Assembly (NCBI RefSeq): GCF_014748335.1
Contig: NZ_JAAVIY010000009.1
Span: forward strand, 62,001 to 126,000
Reading direction: 5' to 3'
DNA length: 64,000 bases
Origin: Flavobacterium selenitireducens
GTDB taxonomy: Bacteria; Bacteroidota; Bacteroidia; Flavobacteriales; Flavobacteriaceae
Below the pieces are notes generated by a model. The model made no database searches. It saw nothing but the letters and a program-made list of their open reading frames with translations, and was not told where the DNA came from. The position numbers and the translations under genes were made by a program. How positions within the stretch are numbered: the stretch's first letter is position 1; every line of letters begins with the position of its first letter. Shown here piece after piece: positions 9,283-18,278 of this stretch.

Positions 9283-11757
9283 TTATTTGCCGCCAAACAG
9301 GTTGCGTATCCTGCGCAGCACTCCCGGCGGTTTTTCTTCTTCGTGGTATCCTTCTGAATAATTCACGTAACTGTAGCCGTAGCCGTAACCGTAGCCATAG
9401 CCGTAACCGGAACCATATTTGGCCTTGTCCTGGTAACCGTTGAGCACGATGCTTACGTTGTGGATCTCGCCTCGCTTGAAGCGGTTGTTGAGCAACATCA
9501 CCATTTCTTTTTTGGTGTAATTCTGTCGCATGACGTAAAGCGTGACATCCGCAAAATGGGCGAGTTCGAGCGCATCGGCGACGAGGCCGATCGGAGGTGT
9601 GTCGAAAATCACGTAATCATATCGCGATTTGAGTTCATTGACAAATTCCGTCATCGCCTCACTGATGATGAGTTCGGACGGATTCGGCGGGATGGGCCCG
9701 GACGTGATCACGTCGAGATATGGGATATGGGTATTTTGGACGACCTCGTCGAGGGTTTTCTGACCGATGAGATAATTCACCACGCCAATTTCGTTGCGCA
9801 CCCTGAAATCATCGAAAATCTTGGGCTTGCGCAGATCGAGTCCGACAATTACCGTTTTTTTCTCGCTGAGGGCGAACACGGTCGCGATGTTGATCGAACA
9901 GAACGTCTTGCCTTCGCCGCTTATCGAAGAGGTCAACATAAGGGTTTTGCCCATTTCCGGTGCGTCGCCCCGTTTTTTGTAAAGGAATTGAAGGGACGAA
10001 CGTATGGCGCGGAACGATTCTGCCAACGCAGATTTCGGCTTTTCGAATACCGCCAGGTTTGATTTGGTCCGCTTGACGCCGACGACTCCGATCAACGGGA
10101 TCTTCGTGGCTTTGGTAATGTCGTCTGTATTCAGGATCGCGTTTTCCATAAAGAAGATCGCGAAGATGAAAATCAACGGGATCAGCAATCCGAGGAAGAA
10201 CGCCAGGACGTAATTCACGCTTGTATTAGGGCCGACGAGACTGCCGCCGACGTCTTTTGCCGGATCGACAAAGTGGATGTCCGACACGTTCGAGGCCTTG
10301 ATGATACTTGCCTCAAGCCGTTTGTTCATAAACAGGTCAATGACGTTGGCGCTAAGGTCGAAATCGCGCTTTAGCCTTAAATATTCCTGTTTGTCTTCCG
10401 GCAATTGGCTGATTTCGCCTTCGAGTTGCCCGATCTTGGATTGTATCAGGTTCAAATCGTAATCTACGGACGACCTCGCCGCGACGATATTCTCTAGCAA
10501 AACCCGCTTGACGGATTCGATTTCGCGGTCAAAATCCTGGAACCATTTGTCGCTCTTGATGCCATAGGCCATATTCGAGCGCCGGATCGAGAGCTCGATA
10601 AGCTTGGAAACGTTGGCATTGATATTGGCATCTTCGATACCGGCGGCGGTCGGCGCGGGAAGTTTGGAGAAATCCACGCTGCGCAAAAGGTAGCCCCTGA
10701 GCGAATTCAGGTAGGCAATCTTGCGGAGCACGGCATCGCGTTCGGTATCGAGCGTGAGCATTTGTCCGCTGAACTGGGTGCCTCCGGCCTCGATCTCATT
10801 GAGGTTCTTGCCACGCGAAAAACGCTTGATGGCTCCTTCACTCCGCTTCATGCTGCTGTCGAGCGCCGTGAGCGTACTGTCTATAAATTCGATCGTATTG
10901 GTCGCGAATTTGTTTTTATTGTCGAGTTGGTCCTTGCGCAACTTGGTAACGGTCGCGTTGAGGTAATTGACCATCCGGGCCTTGTTGCTTCCTTGCAGCG
11001 ACAGCTTCAACACAGATCCCGCTTTTTCGTCAATGTCGGCGCGAATGCCGCGATAGCGTCCGACGACATCGTCGAAGGCATTGAATCGGAAAAAGAATTC
11101 CTGGTTCAGGAAAGGCGTCGGATTTTCGATCACTTCGACGCGGAAGTGCAAAAACGGCAAGTCGACCTGCTGACCGACCTTGTACCTCTTTTTTATCGAT
11201 CCCGGCGTCACGTTGACGTGGTCGAAGCGGTTCTCCTCATAATATACGACCGGAACCGAACTCCCTTCGAAATTATAGGAAATCTCGTAAACGGAAGGAG
11301 ACACGAACTTAAGGCTTATCAGCGATCTGTAAATCTGGGCATTTTTGCGATCGATGATCAACTTGAACGGAACTTCCCCGTAAACATCCTGCATGTAGTA
11401 TTTGCTCTGCTTGAGGTAATCGATGAAAAACTCGAGAGAATCGACCACCTTTTCGTTGTGCGATCGCGATTTCAACGTATAGGCGACACCTTGCACTTCG
11501 TCTGAAATTCCGCCCCAATTGAAAACGAGACTGGTATTTGAAGTAAAGAGCTGGTTGTTTTCCTCTTTGATGGCAATGGTGGTTTCCATGCCGTATACTT
11601 TCTCCTTGCGGATATTCACCTGATAGGCAATAAAGAAGCAGGTCGCGAAACTCAACAGGAACCATTTCCAATAGCTCAGTGTCTTTATGAGGAAACCTTT
11701 GAAATCAAAACTTTCCTTTGCACTCTCCAGGATTGAAAAATCTTTTGTGTCCAGCAT
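9283..11757 (-). CDS. wzc: Polysaccharide co-polymerase / tyrosine autokinase (Wzc family)
   Basis: An 824-residue inner-membrane BY-kinase controlling capsule or exopolysaccharide polymerisation and export. A first membrane span lies near residues 32-46 and a second near 517-540, flanking a long periplasmic domain with coiled-coil segments. The cytoplasmic kinase has Walker A TSSISGEGKT (609-618), Walker A' IVGLDLRKP (about 637-646) and Walker B YDYVIFDTPP (713-722). The tail (780-804) is a run of alternating Gly-Tyr, the autophosphorylated tyrosine cluster; in DNA it is a hexanucleotide tandem repeat. I chose the ATG at 11757 over an adjacent in-frame TTG at 11763. It follows wza by 6 bp. 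Confidence 0.93.
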   Translation of the reverse strand: MLDTKDFSILESAKESFDFKGFLIKTLSYWKWFLLSFATCFFIAYQVNIRKEKVYGMETTIAIKEENNQLFTSNTSLVFNWGGISDEVQGVAYTLKSRSHNEKVVDSLEFFIDYLKQSKYYMQDVYGEVPFKLIIDRKNAQIYRSLISLKFVSPSVYEISYNFEGSSVPVVYYEENRFDHVNVTPGSIKKRYKVGQQVDLPFLHFRVEVIENPTPFLNQEFFFRFNAFDDVVGRYRGIRADIDEKAGSVLKLSLQGSNKARMVNYLNATVTKLRKDQLDNKNKFATNTIEFIDSTLTALDSSMKRSEGAIKRFSRGKNLNEIEAGGTQFSGQMLTLDTERDAVLRKIAYLNSLRGYLLRSVDFSKLPAPTAAGIEDANINANVSKLIELSIRRSNMAYGIKSDKWFQDFDREIESVKRVLLENIVAARSSVDYDLNLIQSKIGQLEGEISQLPEDKQEYLRLKRDFDLSANVIDLFMNKRLEASIIKASNVSDIHFVDPAKDVGGSLVGPNTSVNYVLAFFLGLLIPLIFIFAIFFMENAILNTDDITKATKIPLIGVVGVKRTKSNLAVFEKPKSALAESFRAIRSSLQFLYKKRGDAPEMGKTLMLTSSISGEGKTFCSINIATVFALSEKKTVIVGLDLRKPKIFDDFRVRNEIGVVNYLIGQKTLDEVVQNTHIPYLDVITSGPIPPNPSELIISEAMTEFVNELKSRYDYVIFDTPPIGLVADALELAHFADVTLYVMRQNYTKKEMVMLLNNRFKRGEIHNVSIVLNGYQDKAKYGSGYGYGYGYGYGYSYVNYSEGYHEEEKPPGVLRRIRNLFGGK
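9365..9416. repeat. Hexanucleotide repeat encoding the Wzc Gly-Tyr tail
   Basis: The plus strand shows CCGTAG/CCGTAA/CCATAG-type hexamers in tandem, encoding alternating Gly and Tyr on the minus strand. Because the period is six, loss or gain of units keeps the reading frame and would only change the number of tyrosines. Confidence 0.75.
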
Positions 11758-11763
11758 CGTCAA

Positions 11764-12549
11764 TTATCTCGTAAGTAAGATGGTTACGGTTGTAATCAGC
11801 GAAAGGGCCGATATGATCGTGGTCATCGACTGCACCAACGTGGTCCCTGTTCCCAACGTTTTTTGGGGCAGCGGTTTCACATAAACGTAGTCGTTCGGCT
11901 GAAGATAGTAATAGGGCGAGTTGATGGCTTCGCGACGCGTCAGGTCGATCGTGTGCATTTCAGTGCCGCTTGGCAGTTGCCTGATCACCGTCACCGACTT
12001 TCTGTCGCCCGTTATCGTGATATCGCCCGCATTGGCTATGGCTTCCATCAGGTTTACCCTGTCTTGGAACAAGGTTTTCGTGCCTGGCGTTCCCACTTCT
12101 CCGTTTATGGTATATCGGAAGCCGGAAAGCCTGACGTTTACGAAAAGGTTGGCCTCTTTTGTAAAATATTCTTCGAGCAGACGCTTCTCAATCAACTGTC
12201 TCGTTTCCTCAAGCGTATAACCCAGGACGTTCACTTCGTTGAGCACCGGCATGCGGATGTTCCCGTGATCGTCTACTGCGAATCCGTCAAAATAAAGTGA
12301 TTGTTCCGACCTCGCGGCCTGACCCGTAGCGGCAGGCTGAAAAAGGGCCGCGAACTGGGGATCGATGGTTTTTATAGTGATGTTGAGGATGTCGTTGGTT
12401 TGCAACCTGTACGGCTTGGCCACCACGGAATTTACCGCCTGGGTGGATTGGCTCGGTTCCCCTTGCAGATAAATAAGGTCTTTGGTAGGGATGCATGATG
12501 TGAACAACAATCCGACGAGCAACAACAGGTAAGCCGAAAGCTTCTTCAT
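11764..12549 (-). CDS. wza: Polysaccharide export lipoprotein, Wza family
   Basis: A 261-residue outer-membrane export lipoprotein, the partner of the Wzc-like kinase in moving polysaccharide out of the cell. The signal peptide is MKKLSAYLLLLVGLLFTSC with the lipobox Cys at residue 19. The body has a polysaccharide-export domain (LQTNDILNITIKTIDPQFAA) and an SLBB-like region (YTINGEVGTPGTKTLF), and ends in a hydrophobic helix followed by LLTR. An upstream in-frame ATG at 12594 is rejected because a TATATTTG promoter element lies at 12572-12579, between the two possible starts, and because the internal start gives a clean lipoprotein signal. It is the first gene of the operon reading leftwards. 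Confidence 0.92.
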   Translation of the reverse strand: MKKLSAYLLLLVGLLFTSCIPTKDLIYLQGEPSQSTQAVNSVVAKPYRLQTNDILNITIKTIDPQFAALFQPAATGQAARSEQSLYFDGFAVDDHGNIRMPVLNEVNVLGYTLEETRQLIEKRLLEEYFTKEANLFVNVRLSGFRYTINGEVGTPGTKTLFQDRVNLMEAIANAGDITITGDRKSVTVIRQLPSGTEMHTIDLTRREAINSPYYYLQPNDYVYVKPLPQKTLGTGTTLVQSMTTIISALSLITTVTILLTR

Positions 12550-12571
12550 TCGATTCGCGAAATTTAGCAGA

Positions 12572-12579
12572 CAAATATA
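12572..12579 (-). promoter_or_regulatory. Bacteroidota -7 element TATATTTG, capsule operon promoter
   Basis: A perfect TAnnTTTG on the minus strand, 22 bp before the chosen wza ATG. It is the likely main promoter of the polysaccharide operon and decides the wza start. Confidence 0.6.
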
Positions 12580-12622
12580 GTTTTTCATTTTCAAACTCCC
12601 ATAGAAACGCGTGAATTAGGCG

Positions 12623-13243
12623 CTAATTGTTCTTAAGGGAATTTTCGAAAGGAACACGTTGGACGATGCTGCGCCCCAAAGTAACCTCATCGGCATATTC
12701 GAGTTCGTCCCCAACGGCTATGCCGCGTGCGATCGTCGAAGTGATGATATCGGAATCCTTGATTTGCCTGTAAATGTAGAAATTGGTCGTATCGCCTTCC
12801 ATCGTCGGGCTTAAAGCGAAGATAAGTTCCTTCACGTCTCCCGCCTTGACTTTGCCGACAAGCGTCGCGATGTTGAGTTGGCTCGGGCCGATGCCGTCCA
12901 CCGGGGAAATTTTGCCGCCCAAGATATGGTACAATCCCCGGAACTGGCCCGTGTTTTCGATAGCCATAACGTCGCGCACGTCTTCCACTACGCAAATGAT
13001 CGAGCGGTTGCGCCTTTCATCTGCACAGATCTCGCAAATATCATGGTCCGAAATATTATGGCATTGGCGACAGAACTTGATGTCGTTTCGCATCGAAAGC
13101 AGTGCCTCGGACAAAAACGCGGTCTGTTCTTTTGGCTGCCGCAACAAGTGCAACGCCAGCCGCAACGCCGTTCGCTTGCCGATCCCGGGAAGCTGGGCGA
13201 TTTCGTTGACGGCTCTTTCAAGGAGTTTTGAGGAGAATTCCAT
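12623..13243 (-). CDS. recR: Recombination mediator protein RecR
   Basis: A 206-residue RecR, which with RecO/RecF loads RecA on gapped DNA. The helix-hairpin-helix [17 protein letters not shown] is at residues 18-34. A four-cysteine zinc finger ([19 protein letters not shown]) follows, then the Toprim domain beginning [13 protein letters not shown] and including [16 protein letters not shown]. Length is typical (about 200). Transcription runs with the capsule operon, but 73 bp and a promoter separate it from wza. The start codon is only four bases past a -7 element, so the message may be leaderless. Confidence 0.96.
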   Translation of the reverse strand: MEFSSKLLERAVNEIAQLPGIGKRTALRLALHLLRQPKEQTAFLSEALLSMRNDIKFCRQCHNISDHDICEICADERRNRSIICVVEDVRDVMAIENTGQFRGLYHILGGKISPVDGIGPSQLNIATLVGKVKAGDVKELIFALSPTMEGDTTNFYIYRQIKDSDIITSTIARGIAVGDELEYADEVTLGRSIVQRVPFENSLKNN

Positions 13244-13247
13244 GGCG

Positions 13248-13255
13248 CAAAGGTA
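13248..13255 (-). promoter_or_regulatory. -7 element TACCTTTG directly before recR ATG
   Basis: The minus strand reads TACCTTTG-CGCC-ATG. With transcription normally starting about 5-7 bases past the -7 element, the first transcribed base would be at or next to the start codon, that is, a leaderless or nearly leaderless mRNA. Confidence 0.5.
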
Positions 13256-14010
13256 CTAATTAGGGAATTAGCGAATTTGGGAATTAGCAAATTAGCGAAT
13301 TAGCGAATGTGGAAATTAGCGAATTAGCGAATGTGGAAATTAGCGAATTTGGAAATTTGGGAATTAGCGAATTAGCGAATGTGGAAATTAGCGAATAGGA
13401 GTTTGGAAATTTGGAGATTTGGGAATTTGGGAATTTGGGAATTTAGGAATTTAAAAATTTGAGAATTAGCGAATGTCGAGATTTGGGAATTAGCGAATTA
13501 GCGAATGTGGAGATTAGCGAATGTGGAGATTTGGAAATTTGGAATTTGGAAATTAGCGAATTTGGAAATTTGGGAATTAGCGAATAGGAGTTTGGAAATT
13601 TGGAAATTTGGAAATTTGGAGATTTGGAGATTTGGGAATTTGGAAATTTGGACATTTGGGAATTTGGGAATTTGGGAATTTGGGAATTTGGGAATTTAGA
13701 AATTTGGAAATTAGGGAATTAGCGAATGTGGAAATTAGCGAATGTGGAGACTTGGAAATTTGGAGATTTGGAGATTTGGGAATTAGCGAATTAGCGAATG
13801 TGGAGACTTGGAAATTTGGAAATTTGGAAATTTGGAGATTTGGAAATTAGCGAATTAGCGAATTAGCGAATTAGCGAATTAGCGAATGTGGAGATTAGCG
13901 AATGTCGAGATTTGGAGATTTGGAGATTTGGAAATTTGGAGATTTGGAAATTTGGAGAATTTGGGAATTAGCGAATGTCGAGATTTGGAGATTTGGAGAT
14001 TTGGAAATTA
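13256..14010. repeat. Low-complexity minisatellite field (GCGAATTA and TTTGGRRA octamers)
   Basis: About 750 bp made almost only of two alternating octamer-like words, (T)TAGCGAAT and TTTGGAAA/TTTGGAGA/TTTGGGAA, in irregular blocks on the plus strand. Reading frames that stay open through it encode repetitive Ile-Trp-Lys-Phe-Gly or Pro-Asn-Ser-Gln-Ile type strings and are not credible genes. It fills most of the gap between recR and the symporter gene. Confidence 0.9.
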
Positions 14011-14090
14011 CTTATTGTGAGATACGATCACATCTGGAAAAACAAAACATGCCGCCAGGTTGGCGACACCAACGAGATTCGTTAATTACC

Positions 14091-14305
14091 TCCGGTCCGT
14101 TTTGGCTCATCTGACATAATCTAATTATCCAATTATCTAATCATCTAATTTTCTAATCATCTAATTTTCTAATTAACCAGTTGCCACGGGCTCGTTTCGG
14201 CTCAGCTGACATTATCTAATTATCTAATTGTCTAATTGTCTAATTCGCTAATTCGCTAATTGACCAATTCGCTAATTAACCAATTCGCTAATTAACTTTT
14301 CGTAA
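14091..14305. repeat. TCTAATTA / TTCGCTAA repeats with a duplicated 38-bp block
   Basis: A second repeat field made of CTAATTATCTAATT and, from about 14240, TAATTCGC words. The latter are the reverse complement of the GCGAATTA word in the field at 13256-14010, so the two fields are partly inverted relative to each other. A block containing CTGACATAATCTAATTATC at about 14091-14130 recurs at about 14186-14225 with a few changes. I see no gene between 13244 and 14327. Confidence 0.8.
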
Positions 14306-14327
14306 ATTCCGCCCACAATTCAACACC

Positions 14328-15830
14328 ATGACGCCAACCGCCATTTTGATCCTGATGCTCGTCTATTTCGGGCTATTGTTTTTGATTTCCCACGTCGTAA
14401 GCAGCAAGGACAGCAGCAACGACGCTTTTTTCAAAGCCAACAAGAATTCCAAATGGTATCTCGTGGCGTTTGGTATGATCGGAACGGCGCTTTCAGGCGT
14501 GACGTTCATTTCGGTTCCGGGTCAGGTCGGCTCGCCCGATGTACAGTTCAAGTATTTCCAGTTCGTGATCGGGAATGCCATCGGATTCATCATCATCGCC
14601 AAAGTGCTGCTACCGCTTTATTACCGCATGAACCTGACCTCGATCTACGGTTATATCGAACAACGGCTCGGGCATGTGTCGTATAAAACCGCCGCGTTTA
14701 TCTTCCTGGTCAGCCGCACGATAGGATCGGCCGCACGTTTGTATCTCGTGGTGATCGTCTTGCAGCGTTACGTTTTCGACGCTTTCGGCATCCCGTTCTG
14801 GATCACGGTATTGATTTCCCTCGGACTGATTTTCGCCTACACCTACAAAGGCGGGCTCAAAACCATCATCATAACCGATACGTTGCAGACGCTTTTCCTG
14901 GTTTCATCTGTTTTCCTGACGATTTACTTCATTTGCGACAGCCTCGATTACGACATTCCCCAAGCATTCGAATCGGTCAAGAACAGCAATTATTCCAAGA
15001 TTTTCTTTTATGAGGATTGGCTCAAAAGCAATTATTGGGTCAAGCAGATCGTAGGCGGGATCTTTGTCACGATCGCAATGGTCGGGCTTGACCAGGACCT
15101 CATGCAGAAAAACCTCAGTTGCGCCAACATAGGCGAAGCCCAGAAAAACATGTTCACGTTTACCGGGATTTTCGTGATGATCAATTTGTTCTTTTTGAGC
15201 GTTGGGGCGCTTTTATACATATATGCAGAAAAAAACGGCATTTCGATTCCGCTTGACGCCTTTACCGGAAAGCCGCGAACCGATCTGCTCTTCCCTGAAA
15301 TCGCCTTCCACCATCTGGCGTTGATCCCGGCCATTGTTTTCCTTCTCGGATTGACCGCTGCGACGTTTGCTACGACCGACTCCGCGTTGACGGCACTTAC
15401 CACCTCGTTTTGCGTCGACTTTTTGAATATGGACAAAAACCAGGATCCGGACAACCGCAAAATGGTGCGCACGAGACACCGCGTCCACATTGGGTTTTCG
15501 TTGTTGATGTTCGTGGTGATCATGGTGATTTATGCGTTGAACAGCGATGCCGTCGTGAGCCTGATCTTCAAAGTGGCCGCTTATACGTATGGCCCGCTTC
15601 TCGGATTGTACGCGTTCGGATTGTTCGTCAAGACCAAGACCGTCAAAGGAGCGTTCGTTCCGTTTGTGTGCCTGATGGCGCCGCTGGTGACGTTCATCAT
15701 CAGTTCGTATTCGGCGGAATTGTTCGGGAATTACCAGTTTGCGGAAGAATTGATCATCGTAAACGGTGGTTTGACATTTCTCGGCTTAATGGCGATAAGC
15801 AAGCCCGCGGAAACGCAAACCAGGTTCTGA
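14328..15830 (+). CDS. Sodium:solute symporter (SSS family)
   Basis: A 500-residue integral membrane protein of the sodium/solute symporter family (LeuT fold). About 13 hydrophobic spans are visible. FGMIGTALSGVTFISVPGQVG (about residues 46-66) is the conserved TM2 region with the unwound Ser/Gly-rich turn, and LTAATFATTDSALTALTTSF (about 345-364) is the TM8 region that holds the sodium-site Ser/Thr. The substrate cannot be read; related genes are annotated for sugars, sialic acid, proline or iodide. The stop codon overlaps the start of the next gene (TGATG), so the transporter and the thioredoxin-like protein are coupled. Confidence 0.9.
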   Translation: MTPTAILILMLVYFGLLFLISHVVSSKDSSNDAFFKANKNSKWYLVAFGMIGTALSGVTFISVPGQVGSPDVQFKYFQFVIGNAIGFIIIAKVLLPLYYRMNLTSIYGYIEQRLGHVSYKTAAFIFLVSRTIGSAARLYLVVIVLQRYVFDAFGIPFWITVLISLGLIFAYTYKGGLKTIIITDTLQTLFLVSSVFLTIYFICDSLDYDIPQAFESVKNSNYSKIFFYEDWLKSNYWVKQIVGGIFVTIAMVGLDQDLMQKNLSCANIGEAQKNMFTFTGIFVMINLFFLSVGALLYIYAEKNGISIPLDAFTGKPRTDLLFPEIAFHHLALIPAIVFLLGLTAATFATTDSALTALTTSFCVDFLNMDKNQDPDNRKMVRTRHRVHIGFSLLMFVVIMVIYALNSDAVVSLIFKVAAYTYGPLLGLYAFGLFVKTKTVKGAFVPFVCLMAPLVTFIISSYSAELFGNYQFAEELIIVNGGLTFLGLMAISKPAETQTRF

Positions 15831-16855
15831 TGCGCGGCATCATCGCTTTTTTGCTGATTTGGACGTATGCCGAAGTTTCGTCCCAGAACAGGGATTTCGA
15901 GGTAAAAGGAATCGTCAATGGGAATTTTACGGGAAAGGCGATTTTGAGTTACGAAGGCCGTACCGACAGCGTCGCGGTGGTCGATCATACTTTTGAATTC
16001 AGCGGAAGCCTGAAACAGCAATCGGCATTGGCGACGCTGCAACTGGAAAATAGCGCCGTGGCGGACGAATTCTACCTTGAACCCGGAAATTTGAAACTGC
16101 AACTTCTCACGGGCACAAGGGAACTTAGCAAAGGCGACACCGCGCGATTTTTTCGTATCGAATCGGTCGAAGGATCCGGGACGCAGGATCGCGTCAATGA
16201 TTTTTTGAAATCGATGACCGACTACAAGATGGAACGCGTCACACGCTTTGAAGTCATCGCGAAAGGACAATCGCTTATTGAAAGTTATCCCGAAAATCCC
16301 GCCAGCATTTTCATTCTCGAACAGCTTTCACAAAATTTCTACGCTACCGAAATGGGCTTGCTCAACGGATTGTATGCCAAAGTAACGCCTCATCCCGAAT
16401 TTTTCAAGTCGTATGCAAAAATCTACGACCGTCTGTTTCCCGAAAAAGTCGTTCAGGTAAAAGGCCCGATGCGGCATTTTTCGCTGGCGGACGAAAAAGG
16501 CGTGACGTTACATACGGAATCGCTAAGCGGAAACTGGATCCTGATCGACTTTTGGGCCAGTTGGTGCGCGCCCTGCATCGAACAGTTTCACTACTTCAAA
16601 AGCCTTTACGGAAGACCCAATCTCAAAATCGTTTCCGTTTCGGTCGACGCGGACAAAAGCGACTGGCTAAACGCTTGCGCCAAATACAAGCTGCCGTGGC
16701 CAAGTGTGAGATGTGATCTCAAAAATGGGGACGAAGTGAGTTCGGTTTACGGGATTTCGCGAGGCGTTCCGGTCACGTTCCTTGTGGATCCGGACGGGAT
16801 TGTCGTGGCGAAAAACCCGTCGAAAGCGGAACTCGAAGCCTGGATCAAGTCGTGA
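15830..16855 (+). CDS. TlpA-family thioredoxin-like protein with N-terminal DUF4369-like domain
   Basis: A 341-residue protein with an N-terminal signal peptide (MRGIIAFLLIWTYAEVSS), a beta-rich DUF4369-like domain (DFEVKGIVNGNFTGKAILSY through about residue 110), a helical linker, and a C-terminal thioredoxin fold with the redox motif WASWCAPC (about 240-247) and the cis-Pro segment GVPVTFLVDPDG. Such proteins act as periplasmic thiol-disulfide reductases in Bacteroidota. I chose the ATG at 15830 because the longer open frame runs inside the symporter gene, the ATG overlaps its TGA, and only this start gives a signal peptide. The adjacent symporter gives no clear link to a substrate. Confidence 0.88.
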   Translation: MRGIIAFLLIWTYAEVSSQNRDFEVKGIVNGNFTGKAILSYEGRTDSVAVVDHTFEFSGSLKQQSALATLQLENSAVADEFYLEPGNLKLQLLTGTRELSKGDTARFFRIESVEGSGTQDRVNDFLKSMTDYKMERVTRFEVIAKGQSLIESYPENPASIFILEQLSQNFYATEMGLLNGLYAKVTPHPEFFKSYAKIYDRLFPEKVVQVKGPMRHFSLADEKGVTLHTESLSGNWILIDFWASWCAPCIEQFHYFKSLYGRPNLKIVSVSVDADKSDWLNACAKYKLPWPSVRCDLKNGDEVSSVYGISRGVPVTFLVDPDGIVVAKNPSKAELEAWIKS

Positions 16856-16863
16856 TTTCGATT

Positions 16864-17004
16864 TAGCCCCGATCGCAGCTGATAGCCTTTTAAAGGAAAA
16901 AGCGTGGTTTTGCGCGAGGCGCGGGCGACCAACGGAAGCCACGCGACCGAAGCCGCAAAACCGGGTTTTGCCGAAAAAGCTATGAGCGAAGAGCGGGAAA
17001 AGCT
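16864..17004 (+). ncRNA. Structured intergenic element, possibly Flavo-1-like
   Basis: Directly after the TlpA-like gene is a sequence beginning TAGCCCCGATCGCAGC and ending AGCGGGAAAAGCT. The ends pair (AGC-CCCG with CGGG-AAAAGCT), a second helix pairs ATAGCCTTTT with AAAAAGCTAT, and inside it GGTTTTGCG pairs with CGCAAAACC. The layout resembles the Flavo-1 RNA motif described from Flavobacteria by comparative genomics, as I remember it; I could not compare with a covariance model. A second, shorter example is at 25600-25690. Confidence 0.45.
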
Positions 17005-17009
17005 TCAGA

Positions 17010-17053
17010 CCTTAAACCTTAAACTTTAAACTTTAAACTTTAAACTTTAAACT
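17010..17053. repeat. Heptamer array (TTTAAAC/CTTAAAC) at the 3' end of the CoA-binding gene
   Basis: About six tandem copies of a 7-bp unit, CTTAAAC or TTTAAAC, ending at the stop codon of the minus-strand gene at 17054. The same array abuts the stop codons of the genes at 24592 and 25728. Confidence 0.85.
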
Positions 17054-17419
17054 TCAATACTGATTCGTCGACAACATCACCAACGTGCACGCCACTTCAA
17101 TCTCAATGTCGTTTGCGGTAAGGATGCGATACAGTTCCGGGTTCTCGGTTCCGGGATTGAAGATAACGCGATCCGGTTTCAGCCCGACGATATAATCGTA
17201 ATATTGTTCCTGTCGCTGCGGATTCAGGTAAAGCGTCACGGTGTCGACATCGGCAAAAGGCTGAGGTGTCGTGAGAATCGGCACGCCGGCCACCTCGGCT
17301 TGCTTCAAACCTACGGCTACTACGGGATGGCCGCGCCTGACGAGGCTGTTTATGGCGAGGTAGGAATAGCGCATGGGATTGTCTGAGGCGCCGAGTACGA
17401 GTGTTTTTTTATTTTGCAT
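17054..17419 (-). CDS. CoA-binding domain protein (YccU-like)
   Basis: A 121-residue single-domain Rossmann-fold protein of the CoA-binding family (PF13380 type). It shows VLGASDNPMRYSYLAINSL (residues 8-26, the nucleotide-binding loop), GHPVVAVGLKQAEVAGVP (30-47), and VIFNPGTENPEL near the C-terminus, which are the usual signatures. The family is about 120-140 residues long. The biochemical role is not established. It is monocistronic as far as can be seen, with a heptamer array right after the stop codon. Confidence 0.85.
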   Translation of the reverse strand: MQNKKTLVLGASDNPMRYSYLAINSLVRRGHPVVAVGLKQAEVAGVPILTTPQPFADVDTVTLYLNPQRQEQYYDYIVGLKPDRVIFNPGTENPELYRILTANDIEIEVACTLVMLSTNQY

Positions 17420-17570
17420 GGTGTCGAAGTGGTTTGTTGTTGTACTAAAAGTACTATCTTTAACAGAAAGGCAGTCTTAAGACCGACTTAAATTTTTACC
17501 TGAACCATAACCTTAGCTTGACGCTTCATTTACATTTCGACCCGCGTCAAGCGCTACTTTCGCCTCAAAA

Positions 17571-18197
17571 ATGATGGAGCTTTTCATTTACCTGTTCGCC
17601 GCTTTGTTTTCTGTTTTGAACCCGATCGGGACCGTGCCGATCTTTGTCGGGCTTACCCAGGACGACAGCAAAGCCGAGCGTTCGCGTATCTCGGTCTGGA
17701 CGGCCATCAACGTCTTTATCATTTTGCTGATTTCATACTTTATAGGGAAATACGTGTTGTCGTTTTTCGGGATCAGCATCGAAGCGCTGCGCATCGCAGG
17801 CGGCTTGATCATCGTAAATTCCGGTTTTAATTTGCTGTCTGGCAATCTTTCCAAAAAACGTGGCATCAACAGGCGTGTCGAAAACGAAGTCCAGCAACGC
17901 AACGACATCGCCCTCACGCCTCTTGCCATGCCGATGCTCGCCGGCCCGGGTGCTATTTCACTGCTCATCGCGTTCTATCAGGAACACCATGAAATGTGGG
18001 ATATGGTCATTGCGGTTTTAGCCATGGCGGCAGTTTCGCTTACCATTTTCCTGATCCTGAGAAGCGGGCATTACCTGTCCAGGATTTTGGGCCCGTCCGG
18101 AATCGTCGCCATTTCGCGCATCGTCGGGTTTATCGTCGTGGCGATCGGGATACAATATATCGTGAGTTCGATCGTGGTGATTTTCAAACAAATATGA
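17571..18197 (+). CDS. MarC family (UPF0056) integral membrane protein
   Basis: A 208-residue inner-membrane protein with six predicted hydrophobic spans. The opening ELFIYLFAALFSVLNPIGTV (with NPIGTVPIF) and the central LTPLAMPMLAGPGAISLLIA are diagnostic of the MarC/UPF0056 family, whose function is unknown despite the historical link to multiple antibiotic resistance. Two consecutive ATGs (17571 and 17574) are equally possible starts. A near-consensus -7 element TACTTTCG is at 17555-17562. Confidence 0.9.
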   Translation: MMELFIYLFAALFSVLNPIGTVPIFVGLTQDDSKAERSRISVWTAINVFIILLISYFIGKYVLSFFGISIEALRIAGGLIIVNSGFNLLSGNLSKKRGINRRVENEVQQRNDIALTPLAMPMLAGPGAISLLIAFYQEHHEMWDMVIAVLAMAAVSLTIFLILRSGHYLSRILGPSGIVAISRIVGFIVVAIGIQYIVSSIVVIFKQI

Positions 18198-18227
18198 CAT
18201 TCTTTCGGTTGAGTCTATTTTAAAAAA

Positions 18228-18253
18228 AAAGGCCCCGGTTTCCCGAAGCCTTT
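18228..18253 (-). terminator. Intrinsic terminator of the haem-uptake operon
   Basis: Stem AAAGGC/GCCTTT with an inner CGG/CCG pair and a nine-base T run on the minus strand. It lies just after the stop of the gene at 18279, in its direction of transcription, and also sits at the end of the convergent marC-like gene. Confidence 0.75.
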
Positions 18254-18278
18254 CAAAAAAAAACACCCAAATTATCGC

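Noticed and set aside
12549..12594. Upstream ATG (12594) for wza
   Set aside because: A TATATTTG promoter element lies between this ATG and the internal one, and only the internal start gives a lipoprotein signal.
13443..14114. Open frames inside the minisatellite field
   Set aside because: Their products are only translations of the repeated octamers on both strands, with no start signals.
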